Assembly (NCBI RefSeq): GCF_039545095.1
Contig: NZ_BAABRS010000003.1
Span: 310,001 to 374,000 of the forward strand
Length of the DNA stretch: 64,000 nt
Source: Fodinibius salicampi
GTDB lineage: Bacteria; Bacteroidota; Rhodothermia; Balneolales; Balneolaceae
Direction: 5' to 3'
Part shown: piece after piece, positions 8,654 through 16,972 of the stretch
Numbering within the stretch: the stretch's first letter is position 1
Layout of the letters: each line of letters opens with the position of its first letter
The notes under the pieces: generated by a model
The model's input: the letters and a program-made list of their open reading frames with translations, nothing else
What the model was told of the DNA's origin: nothing
Database searches by the model: none
Made by a program: the position numbers and the translations under genes

Positions 8654-9583
8654 GTGCGTATTCTGCTCTTAGGTCCCACTGCAGTTGGTAAAACAGCACT
8701 TTCCGTTAGTCTGGCAAAAAAACTTAGTGCGGAAATCATATCCGTTGATTCCCGTCAATGTTATAAATACTTGAATATAGGAACAGCCACCCCCACGAAA
8801 CAAGAACGTGGAGGCATTCCACACTATAACCTCTCGATTATCGACCCCGCTGTTAAAGATAGTGCTGCAAATTATGCCGAACGAGCCGAACAGTGGCGAC
8901 AAGAAATTGAGGAGCGGGGTAAAAATATTCTTTATGTAGGAGGGAGTACCCTACATGTGCAGTGCACCATTCAGCCGCTGGATGATGTGCCCGAAGCAAA
9001 CGAAGAGAACATTAATAAACTTGAAGCACAAATCGAATCCGATGGAATTGAACCGCTTTATCAAAAGCTTCAATCCATTGATCCGGATTACGCACAAAAA
9101 ATGGACGGTATGAATACCCAGCGTATTGTTCGTGCACTTGATGTATGGATGCAAACAGGGCGCCCGTTTAGTTCTTATCATTCCGACAATAATAGCATAA
9201 GCGTACCGGATGACATGCTGGTATTCGGCCTCAAAAGAGACCGACAAAAGTTATACGATCGCATTAACCTTCGCGTTGACAAAATGTTTGAGCAAGGCTT
9301 TCTGAATGAAGTTAGAGAAATACTGCAGCGCGGATATAGTCTTGAAGATCCTGGTCTGAATACGGTAGGTTACAAGCAAGCCATACAATTTATTAATGGA
9401 AATATGAGTCGTGAAAAGATGATCAAGGATATAAAAACCAAAACACGCAGGTATGCCAAACGGCAGCTTTCCTGGTTCCGCCGATGGGAGTTCATACGCT
9501 GGATTAATTTGGATAATACCCCCGATACAGAGGCTCATAATTTTATCGCACAACAGGTAGCAGCTAAGCTAAATAAAGATTAA
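8654..9583 (+). CDS. miaA: tRNA dimethylallyltransferase
   Basis: 309 residues. MiaA transfers a dimethylallyl group to A37 of tRNAs that read UNN codons. The P-loop GPTAVGKTALS is at residues 7-17, followed by IISVDSRQCYKYLNIGTATP, the family's substrate-binding stretch, then LYVGGSTLHVQ and NTQRIVRALDVW. GYKQAIQF and TRRYAKRQLSWFRR near the C-terminus are also diagnostic. The start is GTG at 8654; the only upstream codons before an in-frame TGA at 8624 are poor starts, and the family begins with this beta strand. It is followed 38 bases later by purS on the same strand. Confidence 0.96.
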   Translation: MRILLLGPTAVGKTALSVSLAKKLSAEIISVDSRQCYKYLNIGTATPTKQERGGIPHYNLSIIDPAVKDSAANYAERAEQWRQEIEERGKNILYVGGSTLHVQCTIQPLDDVPEANEENINKLEAQIESDGIEPLYQKLQSIDPDYAQKMDGMNTQRIVRALDVWMQTGRPFSSYHSDNNSISVPDDMLVFGLKRDRQKLYDRINLRVDKMFEQGFLNEVREILQRGYSLEDPGLNTVGYKQAIQFINGNMSREKMIKDIKTKTRRYAKRQLSWFRRWEFIRWINLDNTPDTEAHNFIAQQVAAKLNKD

Positions 9584-9621
9584 CTTTACCCTCACATTAA
9601 ATCGCACTGATATTTATACCA

Positions 9622-9870
9622 ATGTATAAGGCTACTGTCAACGTTACACTACGAAAATCCATTTTAGACCCACAAGGCAAGGCCGCCCATCACGCACTAA
9701 AAGATTTAGGACTTACCAATATAGAAGAAGTGCGTATTGGCAAACTGATTGAGCTTAATATTGATGCCGATGATAAAGATACGGCCTTTGATATTGCTGA
9801 AACAGCCTGCACCAAACTACTGGCTAATGAGGTCATGGAGGATTTTGAAATTACGATCCACGAAAATTAA
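9622..9870 (+). CDS. purS: Phosphoribosylformylglycinamidine synthase, PurS subunit
   Basis: 82 residues. PurS is the small subunit of the three-part FGAM synthase (PurS, PurQ, PurL) in step four of purine biosynthesis and helps channel ammonia from PurQ to PurL. The family pattern is clear: a short beta strand, KSILDPQGKAAHHAL, then GLTNIEEVRIGKLIEL. Its presence with a separate purQ shows that this organism uses the split rather than the long single-chain enzyme. clpS follows 13 bases later and purQ after that, so the three are likely one transcript. purL is not in the window. Confidence 0.95.
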   Translation: MYKATVNVTLRKSILDPQGKAAHHALKDLGLTNIEEVRIGKLIELNIDADDKDTAFDIAETACTKLLANEVMEDFEITIHEN

Positions 9871-9883
9871 ATGCTTTATTGAT

Positions 9884-10216
9884 ATGTACGATCCGCTTGC
9901 TAACACTTGGGGAGCTAAGCCCGATCAAGAACAAGCGCCTGGTACAGATGTCGATGTTTTAGAAAAAGAAGAGGAAGAAGATGAGGAGAAAACCCCATGG
10001 CGGGTTATTCTCTATGATGATGATATTCATACCTTCGATGAAGTTATCAATCAGCTTATAAAAGCATTAAGCTGTTCACAGTCGCACGCTGAGAAACTGA
10101 CCCGTAAAGTTCATAACGAAGGTAAGGCTGAAGTTTTCGAAGGAAGTTTCGAAGACTGTTTCGAAGTAAACGGCGTACTCAAAGAAATTCAACTTGTCAC
10201 CGAAATAAAAGGATAA
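9884..10216 (+). CDS. clpS: ClpS adaptor of the Clp protease
   Basis: 110 residues. ClpS delivers N-degron substrates to ClpAP (or ClpCP-type) protease. The first 37 residues are a flexible acidic arm (EKEEEEDEE). The core (about 38-108) starts [18 protein letters not shown], where the usual Asn-Asp-Asp of the substrate pocket reads Asp45-Asp46-Asp47, and continues to [18 protein letters not shown], with H77 matching the pocket His. The start is the ATG at 9884; a longer frame to 9749 overlaps purS and is not family-like. It lies between purS (13 bases) and purQ (4 bases), an unexpected place for a protease adaptor. Confidence 0.93.
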   Translation: MYDPLANTWGAKPDQEQAPGTDVDVLEKEEEEDEEKTPWRVILYDDDIHTFDEVINQLIKALSCSQSHAEKLTRKVHNEGKAEVFEGSFEDCFEVNGVLKEIQLVTEIKG

Positions 10217-10220
10217 TACC

Positions 10221-10922
10221 GTGTCTGCTAACTTTGGAGTAATTGTATTTCCCGGTTCTAACTGCGATCATGACGCCTATCACGCTTTGGCGCATGTTAT
10301 GAATGCTAAAGCCCAATTCCTATGGCATAAGGATACCGATCTGTCAAATATCGATTTTCTACTTGTCCCCGGAGGATTTTCCTATGGCGACTACCTCCGC
10401 TCAGGCGCTATTGCCCGCTTTTCCCCTATTATGCAATCCGTAATTGAATTTGCCAATAAGGGAGGTCCCGTCCTGGGTATTTGTAATGGATTCCAGATCC
10501 TGTTAGAAGCAGGACTCTTGCCTGGTGCTATGCTTCATAACGAACAGCTTCGTTTTATCTGCAAACAAACATATTTGCGTTGCGAAACCTCAGATACTCT
10601 TTTTACCCGCACTATCGAAGAGGGAGAAGTACTACAGCTGCCTGTTGCCCATGGAGAAGGAAACTATACTACCGACTCAGATCAACTAAAAGAGCTTCAG
10701 GATAATGATCAAATCGTTTTCCGTTACTGCAACAAAAAGGGCGAAACTACAAAAGAAGCCAATATCAATGGATCAGTTGATCATATAGCCGGTATTTGTA
10801 ATAAAGAGCGTAATGTATTGGGCATGATGCCTCATCCCGAACGTGCTGTCGAGAGCCTACTGGGATCGAATGATGGAAAGCGTATTTTTGAATCTGCCAT
10901 ACAGGAACTTACTGTGGCATAA
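10221..10922 (+). CDS. purQ: Phosphoribosylformylglycinamidine synthase, PurQ glutaminase subunit
   Basis: 233 residues. Class I glutamine amidotransferase that supplies ammonia to PurL in purine synthesis. The N-terminus [14 protein letters not shown] is typical. The nucleophile is C88 in [15 protein letters not shown]; the other triad members are H205 and E207 in [17 protein letters not shown] is also a family motif. It starts with GTG at 10221, 4 bases after the clpS stop, which suggests translational coupling. lptB begins 26 bases downstream on the same strand, so the transcript may continue. Confidence 0.96.
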   Translation: MSANFGVIVFPGSNCDHDAYHALAHVMNAKAQFLWHKDTDLSNIDFLLVPGGFSYGDYLRSGAIARFSPIMQSVIEFANKGGPVLGICNGFQILLEAGLLPGAMLHNEQLRFICKQTYLRCETSDTLFTRTIEEGEVLQLPVAHGEGNYTTDSDQLKELQDNDQIVFRYCNKKGETTKEANINGSVDHIAGICNKERNVLGMMPHPERAVESLLGSNDGKRIFESAIQELTVA

Positions 10923-10948
10923 ACCCAACAGCTCTTATAGCTCTTATT

Positions 10949-11707
10949 ATGACGAAACGCTCCAACCAGAAAACGCTTTATAGCAAAGGGCTGAACAAAC
11001 GCTATAAGCGTCGTACGGTTGTTTCGGATGTTTCTATTGAAGTAACGCAGGGAGAAATAGTTGGCTTACTGGGTCCCAATGGGGCAGGAAAAACAACTAC
11101 CTTTTATATGTTTGTGGGACTTGTTACTCCCAACGAGGGACAAATATTCCTTGACGATCGAAAATTAACGACCATGCCGATGTATAAGCGTGCTCGGCTT
11201 GGCATCGGTTATTTGGCACAGGAGGCAAGTGTATTTCGAAATCTGACGGTTCGGGAAAACCTTGAATCTATTCTTCAGTTTAAAAACTTTTCAAAATCAA
11301 AGATTGAAGAGCGTGTAGATGAGTTAATTGAGGAATTTGGACTACAAAGAGTGGTAGATAGCAAAGGATACAGCCTTTCTGGCGGTGAACGCAGGCGAAC
11401 AGAAATAGCCCGGGCCTTAGTAACCGATCCCAATTTTATCCTTCTGGATGAACCTTTTGCCGGCGTAGATCCTATTGCGGTGGAAGATATTCAGGAAATT
11501 GTGGCTCAACTTCGTCATCGTAATATTGGAATCTTTATTACAGACCATAATGTGCACGAAACATTGGCTATCACCGATCGAGCATATCTCATGTTCGAGG
11601 GAAAAATCTTAAAGGAAGGATCAGCCGACCAGCTGGCAAAGGATGAAGAAGCTCGTCGTCTTTATTTGGGGAAACAGTTTCGACTGGATCGTTATGATAC
11701 TGAATAA
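10949..11707 (+). CDS. lptB: LPS export ABC transporter ATPase LptB
   Basis: 252 residues. LptB powers the LptBFG complex that extracts lipopolysaccharide from the inner membrane. Walker A is GPNGAGKTT (about 42-50), the Q-loop is in [12 protein letters not shown], the signature is SLSGGERRR, and Walker B is [19 protein letters not shown], the last being characteristic of LptB. The H-loop is [11 protein letters not shown] basic 18-residue N-terminal lead precedes the core. It implies an LPS-bearing Gram-negative cell. The other lpt genes are outside the window. Confidence 0.93.
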   Translation: MTKRSNQKTLYSKGLNKRYKRRTVVSDVSIEVTQGEIVGLLGPNGAGKTTTFYMFVGLVTPNEGQIFLDDRKLTTMPMYKRARLGIGYLAQEASVFRNLTVRENLESILQFKNFSKSKIEERVDELIEEFGLQRVVDSKGYSLSGGERRRTEIARALVTDPNFILLDEPFAGVDPIAVEDIQEIVAQLRHRNIGIFITDHNVHETLAITDRAYLMFEGKILKEGSADQLAKDEEARRLYLGKQFRLDRYDTE

Positions 11708-11727
11708 TTTTAATTCAAGAATAAACC

Positions 11728-11750
11728 GAACACATAGCGTGTTCTTCTAT
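11728..11750 (+). terminator. Possible terminator after lptB
   Basis: GAACAC (11728-11733) pairs with GTGTTC (11739-11744) around a 5-base loop, followed by TTCTATT. The stem is short and the T-run broken, so it may be a partial terminator before the rhodanese gene. Confidence 0.4.
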
Positions 11751-11765
11751 TATTAATGTAATGTT

Positions 11766-12098
11766 ATGGAAGAAATAACTGTACAAGAGCTCAAACAAAA
11801 AATTGATAATGGCGATGATCGTATTTTTCTACTTGATGTTCGCGAACCCTTTGAACAATATCAATCGAAGATAGAATACAAGAATAGCCAGCTTATCCCT
11901 ATAGGCGAATTAGCGGACCGGGTGGATGAGATTGAAGATCAAAAAGACCAGGAAGTTGTTTGTATGTGCAGGAGTGGGTCTCGAAGTGCCGAAGCGTGCA
12001 AGTTATTGGAAAAGAAGGGATTTTCAGATGTTAAAAATCTAAAAGGAGGTATTAACGAATGGGCTCGCAGTATCGATGACAGCTTGCCAGTCTATTAA
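11766..12098 (+). CDS. Single-domain rhodanese-like protein
   Basis: 110 residues, one rhodanese domain with no signal peptide, so probably cytoplasmic. It starts with the typical ITVQELKQKID, then LLDVREPFEQ, and the active-site loop is CMCRSGSRSAEAC with the catalytic Cys in CRSGSRS (CxxGxR form). GGINEWARSID ends the domain. Such proteins transfer sulfane sulfur in tRNA thiolation, sulfide handling or cofactor synthesis; which applies here is unknown. It is convergent with cutC, whose stop codon is 7 bases away. Confidence 0.9.
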   Translation: MEEITVQELKQKIDNGDDRIFLLDVREPFEQYQSKIEYKNSQLIPIGELADRVDEIEDQKDQEVVCMCRSGSRSAEACKLLEKKGFSDVKNLKGGINEWARSIDDSLPVY

Positions 12099-12105
12099 AT
12101 TATCT

Positions 12106-12906
12106 TCAAAGCTGAGAATTCTCCTCAATCCCTGGTAGCGAACTTTTTTGAGCATCTAGTCCATTCTTACAAATTTCTCTTACCCTCTGTGCACTAACCG
12201 TACTGACCACATACTCTTTACCGGTAGTCGATCCCATACCTTTTATTTTGGGATTTTTATACTCCATCAGACTTTCACGGGTTGTTTCAGCAGACAAGTG
12301 AATCTCATTAATACCAGTGCTACCAACTATCTCTTTCACACTTTCCTCATTCACTCCACAGCCTGCCATAATAGAAATACGTCCCCTGGATTTTTCTACG
12401 AGTTCACCGATCAAAGTCGCTCCTTCTAAAGCCCGGGCCTTTTGGCCTGAAGTCAATATCCGATCAAATCCTGATTCGACACAATCCCCCAGTGCAGCAA
12501 AAGGGTCTTTTGTCATATCAAACGCACGATGACAGGTTACTTGCAAAGGACGAGCTAATTCCACCAATTCCCCACACCGCTTCCTGTCGAGAGTTCCATC
12601 CGGCGAAAGGATACCAAACACCACTCCATCCACTCCAAGCTCTTTACAGTGTGCTATGTCGCGTTTCATAGCTTTAAACTCAAGAGCAGAGTAGCAAAAA
12701 TCCCCTTCCCGGGGACGAATCATTACAAATAGCGAAATATCCAGTGCTTCGCGCAATACCTCAATTGTTCCCAAAGAAGGGGTCGTACCCCCGCCTCCGG
12801 GATTATCACAAAGCTCTATGCGGTCAGCACCGCCTTTTTGGGCATTTAGCGCCGATTCAATATTATATACAACAACTTCCGTTGTCAATGCAGGCTCTCC
12901 ATTCAT
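12106..12906 (-). CDS. cutC: CutC family protein
   Basis: 266 residues, a TIM-barrel protein of the CutC family, historically linked to copper homeostasis, though its real activity is unclear. Diagnostic segments are GGADRIELCDNPGGGGTTPS, VMIRPREGDFCYS, GVDGVVFGILSPDG, VTCHRAFDM and RILTSGQ. The start is the ATG at 12906, 4 bases after the rho stop; an upstream in-frame TTG at 12927 would overlap rho by 17 bases and adds non-conserved residues. It is probably the last gene of a rho-cutC transcript. Confidence 0.9.
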   Translation of the reverse strand: MNGEPALTTEVVVYNIESALNAQKGGADRIELCDNPGGGGTTPSLGTIEVLREALDISLFVMIRPREGDFCYSALEFKAMKRDIAHCKELGVDGVVFGILSPDGTLDRKRCGELVELARPLQVTCHRAFDMTKDPFAALGDCVESGFDRILTSGQKARALEGATLIGELVEKSRGRISIMAGCGVNEESVKEIVGSTGINEIHLSAETTRESLMEYKNPKIKGMGSTTGKEYVVSTVSAQRVREICKNGLDAQKSSLPGIEENSQL

Positions 12907-12910
12907 CCAA

Positions 12911-14107
12911 TTATGCCATCGCTGCAATCTGGTTCAGCAGCTCATCATTGCTGTCAGTATTTGTCAATACCTTCAATAGGCTCTGCATAGACTCTTTGGG
13001 AGACTTCTTGAGCAGATAACGACGGACCATATTACGCTCTTCCAGAGAATCTGTAATAAATTTATCCTCATTTCGCGTACCGGAAGCACTAATATTAATA
13101 GCGGGATATATACGGTCATTCGCTAATTCACGATCAAGCACTAACTCCATATTACCCGTGCCTTTAAACTCCTCAAAAATAAGATCATCCATGCGGGAAT
13201 TTGTCTCAATCAGGCAGGTAGCAATAATAGTTAATGAACCGCCCCCTTCAATTTTTCGCGCTGAGCCAAAAATCTTTTTGGGAATTTCAAGAGCCCGGAT
13301 ATCCAATCCACCGGAGAGCGTTCGCCCACTGCTTTCCTGGGCATTATTATAGGCCCGTCCCAGTCTTGTGATCGAATCAATCAACAGTACGGCATCTTCT
13401 CCCATCTCGGCTTTTCGTTTCACATAGCCAAGAGCCAATTCCGTAATACGGATATGACTTTCCGTTGATTTATCGTTGGAAGAGGCAAAAACTTCGGCAT
13501 CTGTTGTCCGCAGAAAGTCAGTCACCTCCTCTGGACGTTCATCAACCAGCAGTACACCGGTCGTTATATCCGGATAATTTTCAGTAACCGACTCAGCAAT
13601 TTTCTTAAGCAACACCGTTTTACCGGTACGGGGCGGTGCAACAATGAGTGCCCGCTGGCCCTTACCAATGGGAGCTACAAGGTCCATTACCCGCATCTCA
13701 ATATTATTGGGATCCTGGCCCAGTTCAATCTGCTCAATTGGCATAATCGGAGTCTGCAGCTCAAAACGAGTAGCCCGTTGCCATTCTACCGGATCTTTAC
13801 CATTTATTTTTTCTATGGAATGAATATGTCGATGCCCCTGATTATCCTCTTCATACTCACCTTCTATTTCTAAGCCTGGTCTAAGATTGTGATGTTTAAC
13901 CTCATTTGGCTTAAGAAAAGGGTCACTGGGTTCATAACTGAACTCGTGGTCTTTTTTACGGGCGAAACCATATTTTTTGGCATTAATTTCAACAACGCCA
14001 CTATAGTCGCCTGCTACCTCTACATTTGAATTTGCATTAAATCGCGGTACAAACACATTATTGCTTTTATTACCTCCGCGATTTCTGTTGTTTTTTGAAC
14101 GTCCCAT
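12911..14107 (-). CDS. rho: Transcription termination factor Rho
   Basis: 398 residues. Hexameric RNA-dependent ATPase that ends transcription. The N-terminus is short: a basic Asn/Arg-rich lead (about 1-30) and a cold-shock RNA-binding domain (about 35-95, with GDYSGVVEI and EPSDPFLKP). The extra N-terminal SAP-like helix bundle of larger Rho proteins is not evident. The ATPase core has Walker A APPRTGKTVLL, VLLVDERPEEVTDF, LLIDSITRLGRAYN (Walker B) and the Q-loop/R-loop SGGLDIRALEIPKKIFGSARKIEGG region near residue 270. Family length is usually over 410 residues. cutC follows directly. Confidence 0.96.
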   Translation of the reverse strand: MGRSKNNRNRGGNKSNNVFVPRFNANSNVEVAGDYSGVVEINAKKYGFARKKDHEFSYEPSDPFLKPNEVKHHNLRPGLEIEGEYEEDNQGHRHIHSIEKINGKDPVEWQRATRFELQTPIMPIEQIELGQDPNNIEMRVMDLVAPIGKGQRALIVAPPRTGKTVLLKKIAESVTENYPDITTGVLLVDERPEEVTDFLRTTDAEVFASSNDKSTESHIRITELALGYVKRKAEMGEDAVLLIDSITRLGRAYNNAQESSGRTLSGGLDIRALEIPKKIFGSARKIEGGGSLTIIATCLIETNSRMDDLIFEEFKGTGNMELVLDRELANDRIYPAINISASGTRNEDKFITDSLEERNMVRRYLLKKSPKESMQSLLKVLTNTDSNDELLNQIAAMA

Positions 14108-14217
14108 TTAGTTATTCCCGGTTTCTTGAAAACTTACATTCCTGTGCGATAATTAATAACAGCTACAGGAACCGTGTTATGTTAGAACTTTGATTTACAA
14201 TTGAAAGGAAAGATAAA

Positions 14218-14242
14218 CAGTGCAGCTATCACTGCTGCACTG
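14218..14242 (-). terminator. Terminator of the envelope gene cluster
   Basis: CAGTGCAGC (14218-14226) and GCTGCACTG (14234-14242) form a perfect 9-bp stem with a 7-base loop. Read on the minus strand it is followed by TTTATCTTTCC. It lies about 50 bases after the TPR gene stop and separates that cluster from rho. Confidence 0.8.
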
Positions 14243-14290
14243 CTCATCAATTGGATAGAAAGATAAGAATGTTTGTCGATTAATTAAAAC

Positions 14291-15610
14291 CTATCGACGA
14301 ACGGTTGTTGATTCGCCAATCCAGCTGTAACAGGATTTTAGTGATCCATCAACCTGAAGCGACTGACCATCTTCCCAGTTTTTGAAAAACTGTTGTTCCG
14401 TAGTAGGCGTATACGATGCATAAGACTGAATCTTGTTATTAGCTTCATTACTTGCCGAGCTATCCACGCTCTTAGCCCTGTTCAAATAATCAAGCACCAG
14501 CCAGTAAACAACGCGATCCTCGACCTCTAATTCTCCCTCTGAGCACTGGTTAACGGCCTGAGCGTAAGCATCGGCTATAACGATATAGGGTTTACCCCAT
14601 TCACTATCATGTTCTAAAGCTGTCCGTGCAAATTGACGAGCACTTTGCAAGCGGTCACTGTTAAGGTATGCATTTGCAATATTCAAAGCGATTGATGCCT
14701 TCTTATCCGAATCATCCGCTTTGTTCAGCGCTTCTTTAAAGTATTTAATTGCTTCATTATACCTGGCATCACCGATAGCTGCCTCAGCGAGTGCAAGACT
14801 ATTTTCGTAGTTAGGATTAATCTCGTACAGCTTCTGACTAATCTCACTAAGTTTATCATTCATCCCTGCCTGCTCATACAGGTCCTGTAATTGAGTAAGT
14901 AACTCTTCATTCTCAGGATCATCTTCTAATTCACCCTCAAGAAAAGTGATACGTTCTTCCGGTGAATCAAACAGTTCATTGCGGGCACTGGATATATATT
15001 CAGAAAGCTGATCCGGTGCATAGGGCTCTACCTTCTCAATCATTGCTAACGCTTCATCTTTTTCGCCTTCCGAGACGAGGTGCCGGAGTAAAACCTGCAC
15101 GTAATAACCGTCATTCATCTTCGTAAACTCTTCGGGCTTCATCTCAAACGCTTTTTGATATTCGGCAGCAGCCTTTTCAGTAGAACCGTCAATATAATCG
15201 GAATGACGTTGATAGAAGCGTCCCTTTCTTACCGCCCATTCAAATTGGTCCAGATCTTCGCCAAAGTGTTTATAGACTTTATCAAAAATCGTTAGAGCCG
15301 TATCGGTATACGCTTCTGCGACCGCCGGATCTTCCGCTTGCCCGGCAAGACCTCCGTAAGCGGTAATCAAACGCTGTAGATTTCTCTCCAAATCGAATTT
15401 GGAATAGCCTTCAATGGTTTCAGGCATCCCTTTCCAAATCCAACGACCGAAATCAATGGCGCTTCCATAGGATTCACTCTTGTAGTTTTCGTAATATATA
15501 GAATAGGCCTGTATCTCACTCATGCCACTTGGTGGCTCTTGCGACGATTGGGCCATGGTCCAACTACTGCCAGCCAACAGCAAAGCAGATAAAAGAAGTA
15601 GCTTTTTCAT
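14291..15610 (-). CDS. Exported tetratricopeptide-repeat protein
   Basis: 439 residues with a cleavable signal peptide (LLLLSALLLAGSSWTMAQ, about 3-20), so periplasmic or outer-membrane associated. Several TPR-type helical repeats can be seen at about 85-130, 145-175, 215-330 and 330-360 (e.g. EAIKYFKEALNKADDSDKKAS, IALNIANAYLNS, SARQFARTALEHD). Two Cys residues near 353 and 425 could form a disulfide. No enzyme motif is seen; it is probably a scaffold. It is the last gene before a strong terminator and follows the beta-barrel gene by about 60 bases, which suggests a shared envelope role. Confidence 0.8.
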   Translation of the reverse strand: MKKLLLLSALLLAGSSWTMAQSSQEPPSGMSEIQAYSIYYENYKSESYGSAIDFGRWIWKGMPETIEGYSKFDLERNLQRLITAYGGLAGQAEDPAVAEAYTDTALTIFDKVYKHFGEDLDQFEWAVRKGRFYQRHSDYIDGSTEKAAAEYQKAFEMKPEEFTKMNDGYYVQVLLRHLVSEGEKDEALAMIEKVEPYAPDQLSEYISSARNELFDSPEERITFLEGELEDDPENEELLTQLQDLYEQAGMNDKLSEISQKLYEINPNYENSLALAEAAIGDARYNEAIKYFKEALNKADDSDKKASIALNIANAYLNSDRLQSARQFARTALEHDSEWGKPYIVIADAYAQAVNQCSEGELEVEDRVVYWLVLDYLNRAKSVDSSASNEANNKIQSYASYTPTTEQQFFKNWEDGQSLQVDGSLKSCYSWIGESTTVRR

Positions 15611-15668
15611 AATTCTGTTTTTAACTATGGTTCAAATTATAAACTGTTTCGGCGCCGTTTTATTTTGC

Positions 15669-16970
15669 CTACTGCAATTTTGGCCGGAAAAACATAATTT
15701 CTGCCAAATTGAGCGATAATCGTACGCCCCATATTTGTTCTTTAACTAAATTGGCACTATTTGTTCCGCGCAATCCATATTCAAGACTCAAATCCATGGA
15801 AGAATTTGAGTTTGGGCCCGGTGATAATATCCCCAAACCAAACGAAAATTTCAGCGTATTTATTTTTTGCCCCTGCATTTCTAAATGACCGGTATCGTAA
15901 GAGGCGCCTAACCGGTACTTAAACTGCGACAAAAATTTGTTCGACCCTGTAATGTAAGGAAAATATTGAAATCCCAAACCCATCTTATAGCGATCAGTGA
16001 AAAGATCTTCTTCAGATGGTTTAAAATCATTTTTAAAATCTGACCAACCTTCATAGGATCCCTCAGCTGCCAACATCGTTAACTGACCGGGTTGATAGCT
16101 AACTCCTGCTGTAATATTTAAAGGTAATCTTATATCACCGTTACCTAATTGCGGTCCATCAGATATAGCTATCGTTCTACCTCCCTGTGTTGATGTCTGT
16201 TCGCGTTGTGCACCAATAGTTACAGGTAAACTTACGCTGGCACCTATTCCTAATTCGTCATCTTCATTAAATAATTCAGACTGACGGAAAAAAGCTCCAA
16301 AACGGTTTCCAAAGCTATAACCGCTGGTTTCTAACTTATAAGTAACCGATTGATACCCCGTATTGGCAAATGCACCAGTAAATTGATCATCCAGAGAAAT
16401 AAATACAGCTGAAGCGGCATATCCAACTGAAAACTGCGGAGAGATCTGCCAGCCAACTCCTATTTCAGCACGATTTGCACCGCCACTTCCACGATTTTCA
16501 ATTCCGTATACTAAAGTATCCTGTGCAGCTCCCTCTCCAACATAACGAACATTTTCCTGGTAATTGCGAAAAGTTGATTGTGTGACAGGACTGAAGGATG
16601 CTGATAACCCAAGTTTTCCACGAATAACAGGAAACTGCAGCTGAAATTGATCAATAGAAAAATGAGTATTTTGCGCGGTATTATCGCCCTGACTTGCATC
16701 GAAGGACTCAAGGCCTACACCTCCGGCTCCCAAGCCATATACCAAATTCCCCCAATGTGCCGGATTTGCCAGGTTGGCAACATTTATTTCATTATAGGAA
16801 ACACCCGAAAGTCCCAAGGACCGGGCTGAGGTGCTTGCTATATCTACCGGAAAACCAATGCCCAGCTTGGAATAGACAGATCCGCTTTTAGCTTTCCTGT
16901 CCTCCGATTGAGCCATTGCAACGGTGCTTCCGACGCAGAAAAGAAGTGCTATAAATACGACTTTTTTCAA
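15669..16970 (-). CDS. Outer-membrane beta-barrel protein (FadL/PorV-like)
   Basis: 433 residues with a signal peptide (MKKVVFIALLF...AMAQ). The mature part shows many amphipathic beta strands with Gly/aromatic spacing (KLGLSASFSPVTQ, GYSFGNRFGAFFRQSE, YGLRGTNSANLVKEQIWGVRLSLNLAE) and resembles Bacteroidota proteins of the OmpP1/FadL/PorV type. The N-terminal segment with ARSLGLSGVS and LANPAHWGN fits these. It begins with TTG at 16970, 2 bases after the stop of the DUF4270-like gene; no ATG is available in frame nearby, so translation is likely coupled. Ligand unknown. Confidence 0.7.
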   Translation of the reverse strand: MKKVVFIALLFCVGSTVAMAQSEDRKAKSGSVYSKLGIGFPVDIASTSARSLGLSGVSYNEINVANLANPAHWGNLVYGLGAGGVGLESFDASQGDNTAQNTHFSIDQFQLQFPVIRGKLGLSASFSPVTQSTFRNYQENVRYVGEGAAQDTLVYGIENRGSGGANRAEIGVGWQISPQFSVGYAASAVFISLDDQFTGAFANTGYQSVTYKLETSGYSFGNRFGAFFRQSELFNEDDELGIGASVSLPVTIGAQREQTSTQGGRTIAISDGPQLGNGDIRLPLNITAGVSYQPGQLTMLAAEGSYEGWSDFKNDFKPSEEDLFTDRYKMGLGFQYFPYITGSNKFLSQFKYRLGASYDTGHLEMQGQKINTLKFSFGLGILSPGPNSNSSMDLSLEYGLRGTNSANLVKEQIWGVRLSLNLAEIMFFRPKLQ

Positions 16971-16972
16971 TG

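Noticed and set aside
8542-8739. Minus-strand frame across the miaA start
   Set aside because: It runs antisense through the start of miaA and its protein shows no family features; a shadow frame.
12907-12927. Upstream TTG start of cutC overlapping rho
   Set aside because: It would overlap rho by 17 bases; an ATG at 12906 just after the rho stop fits the family better.
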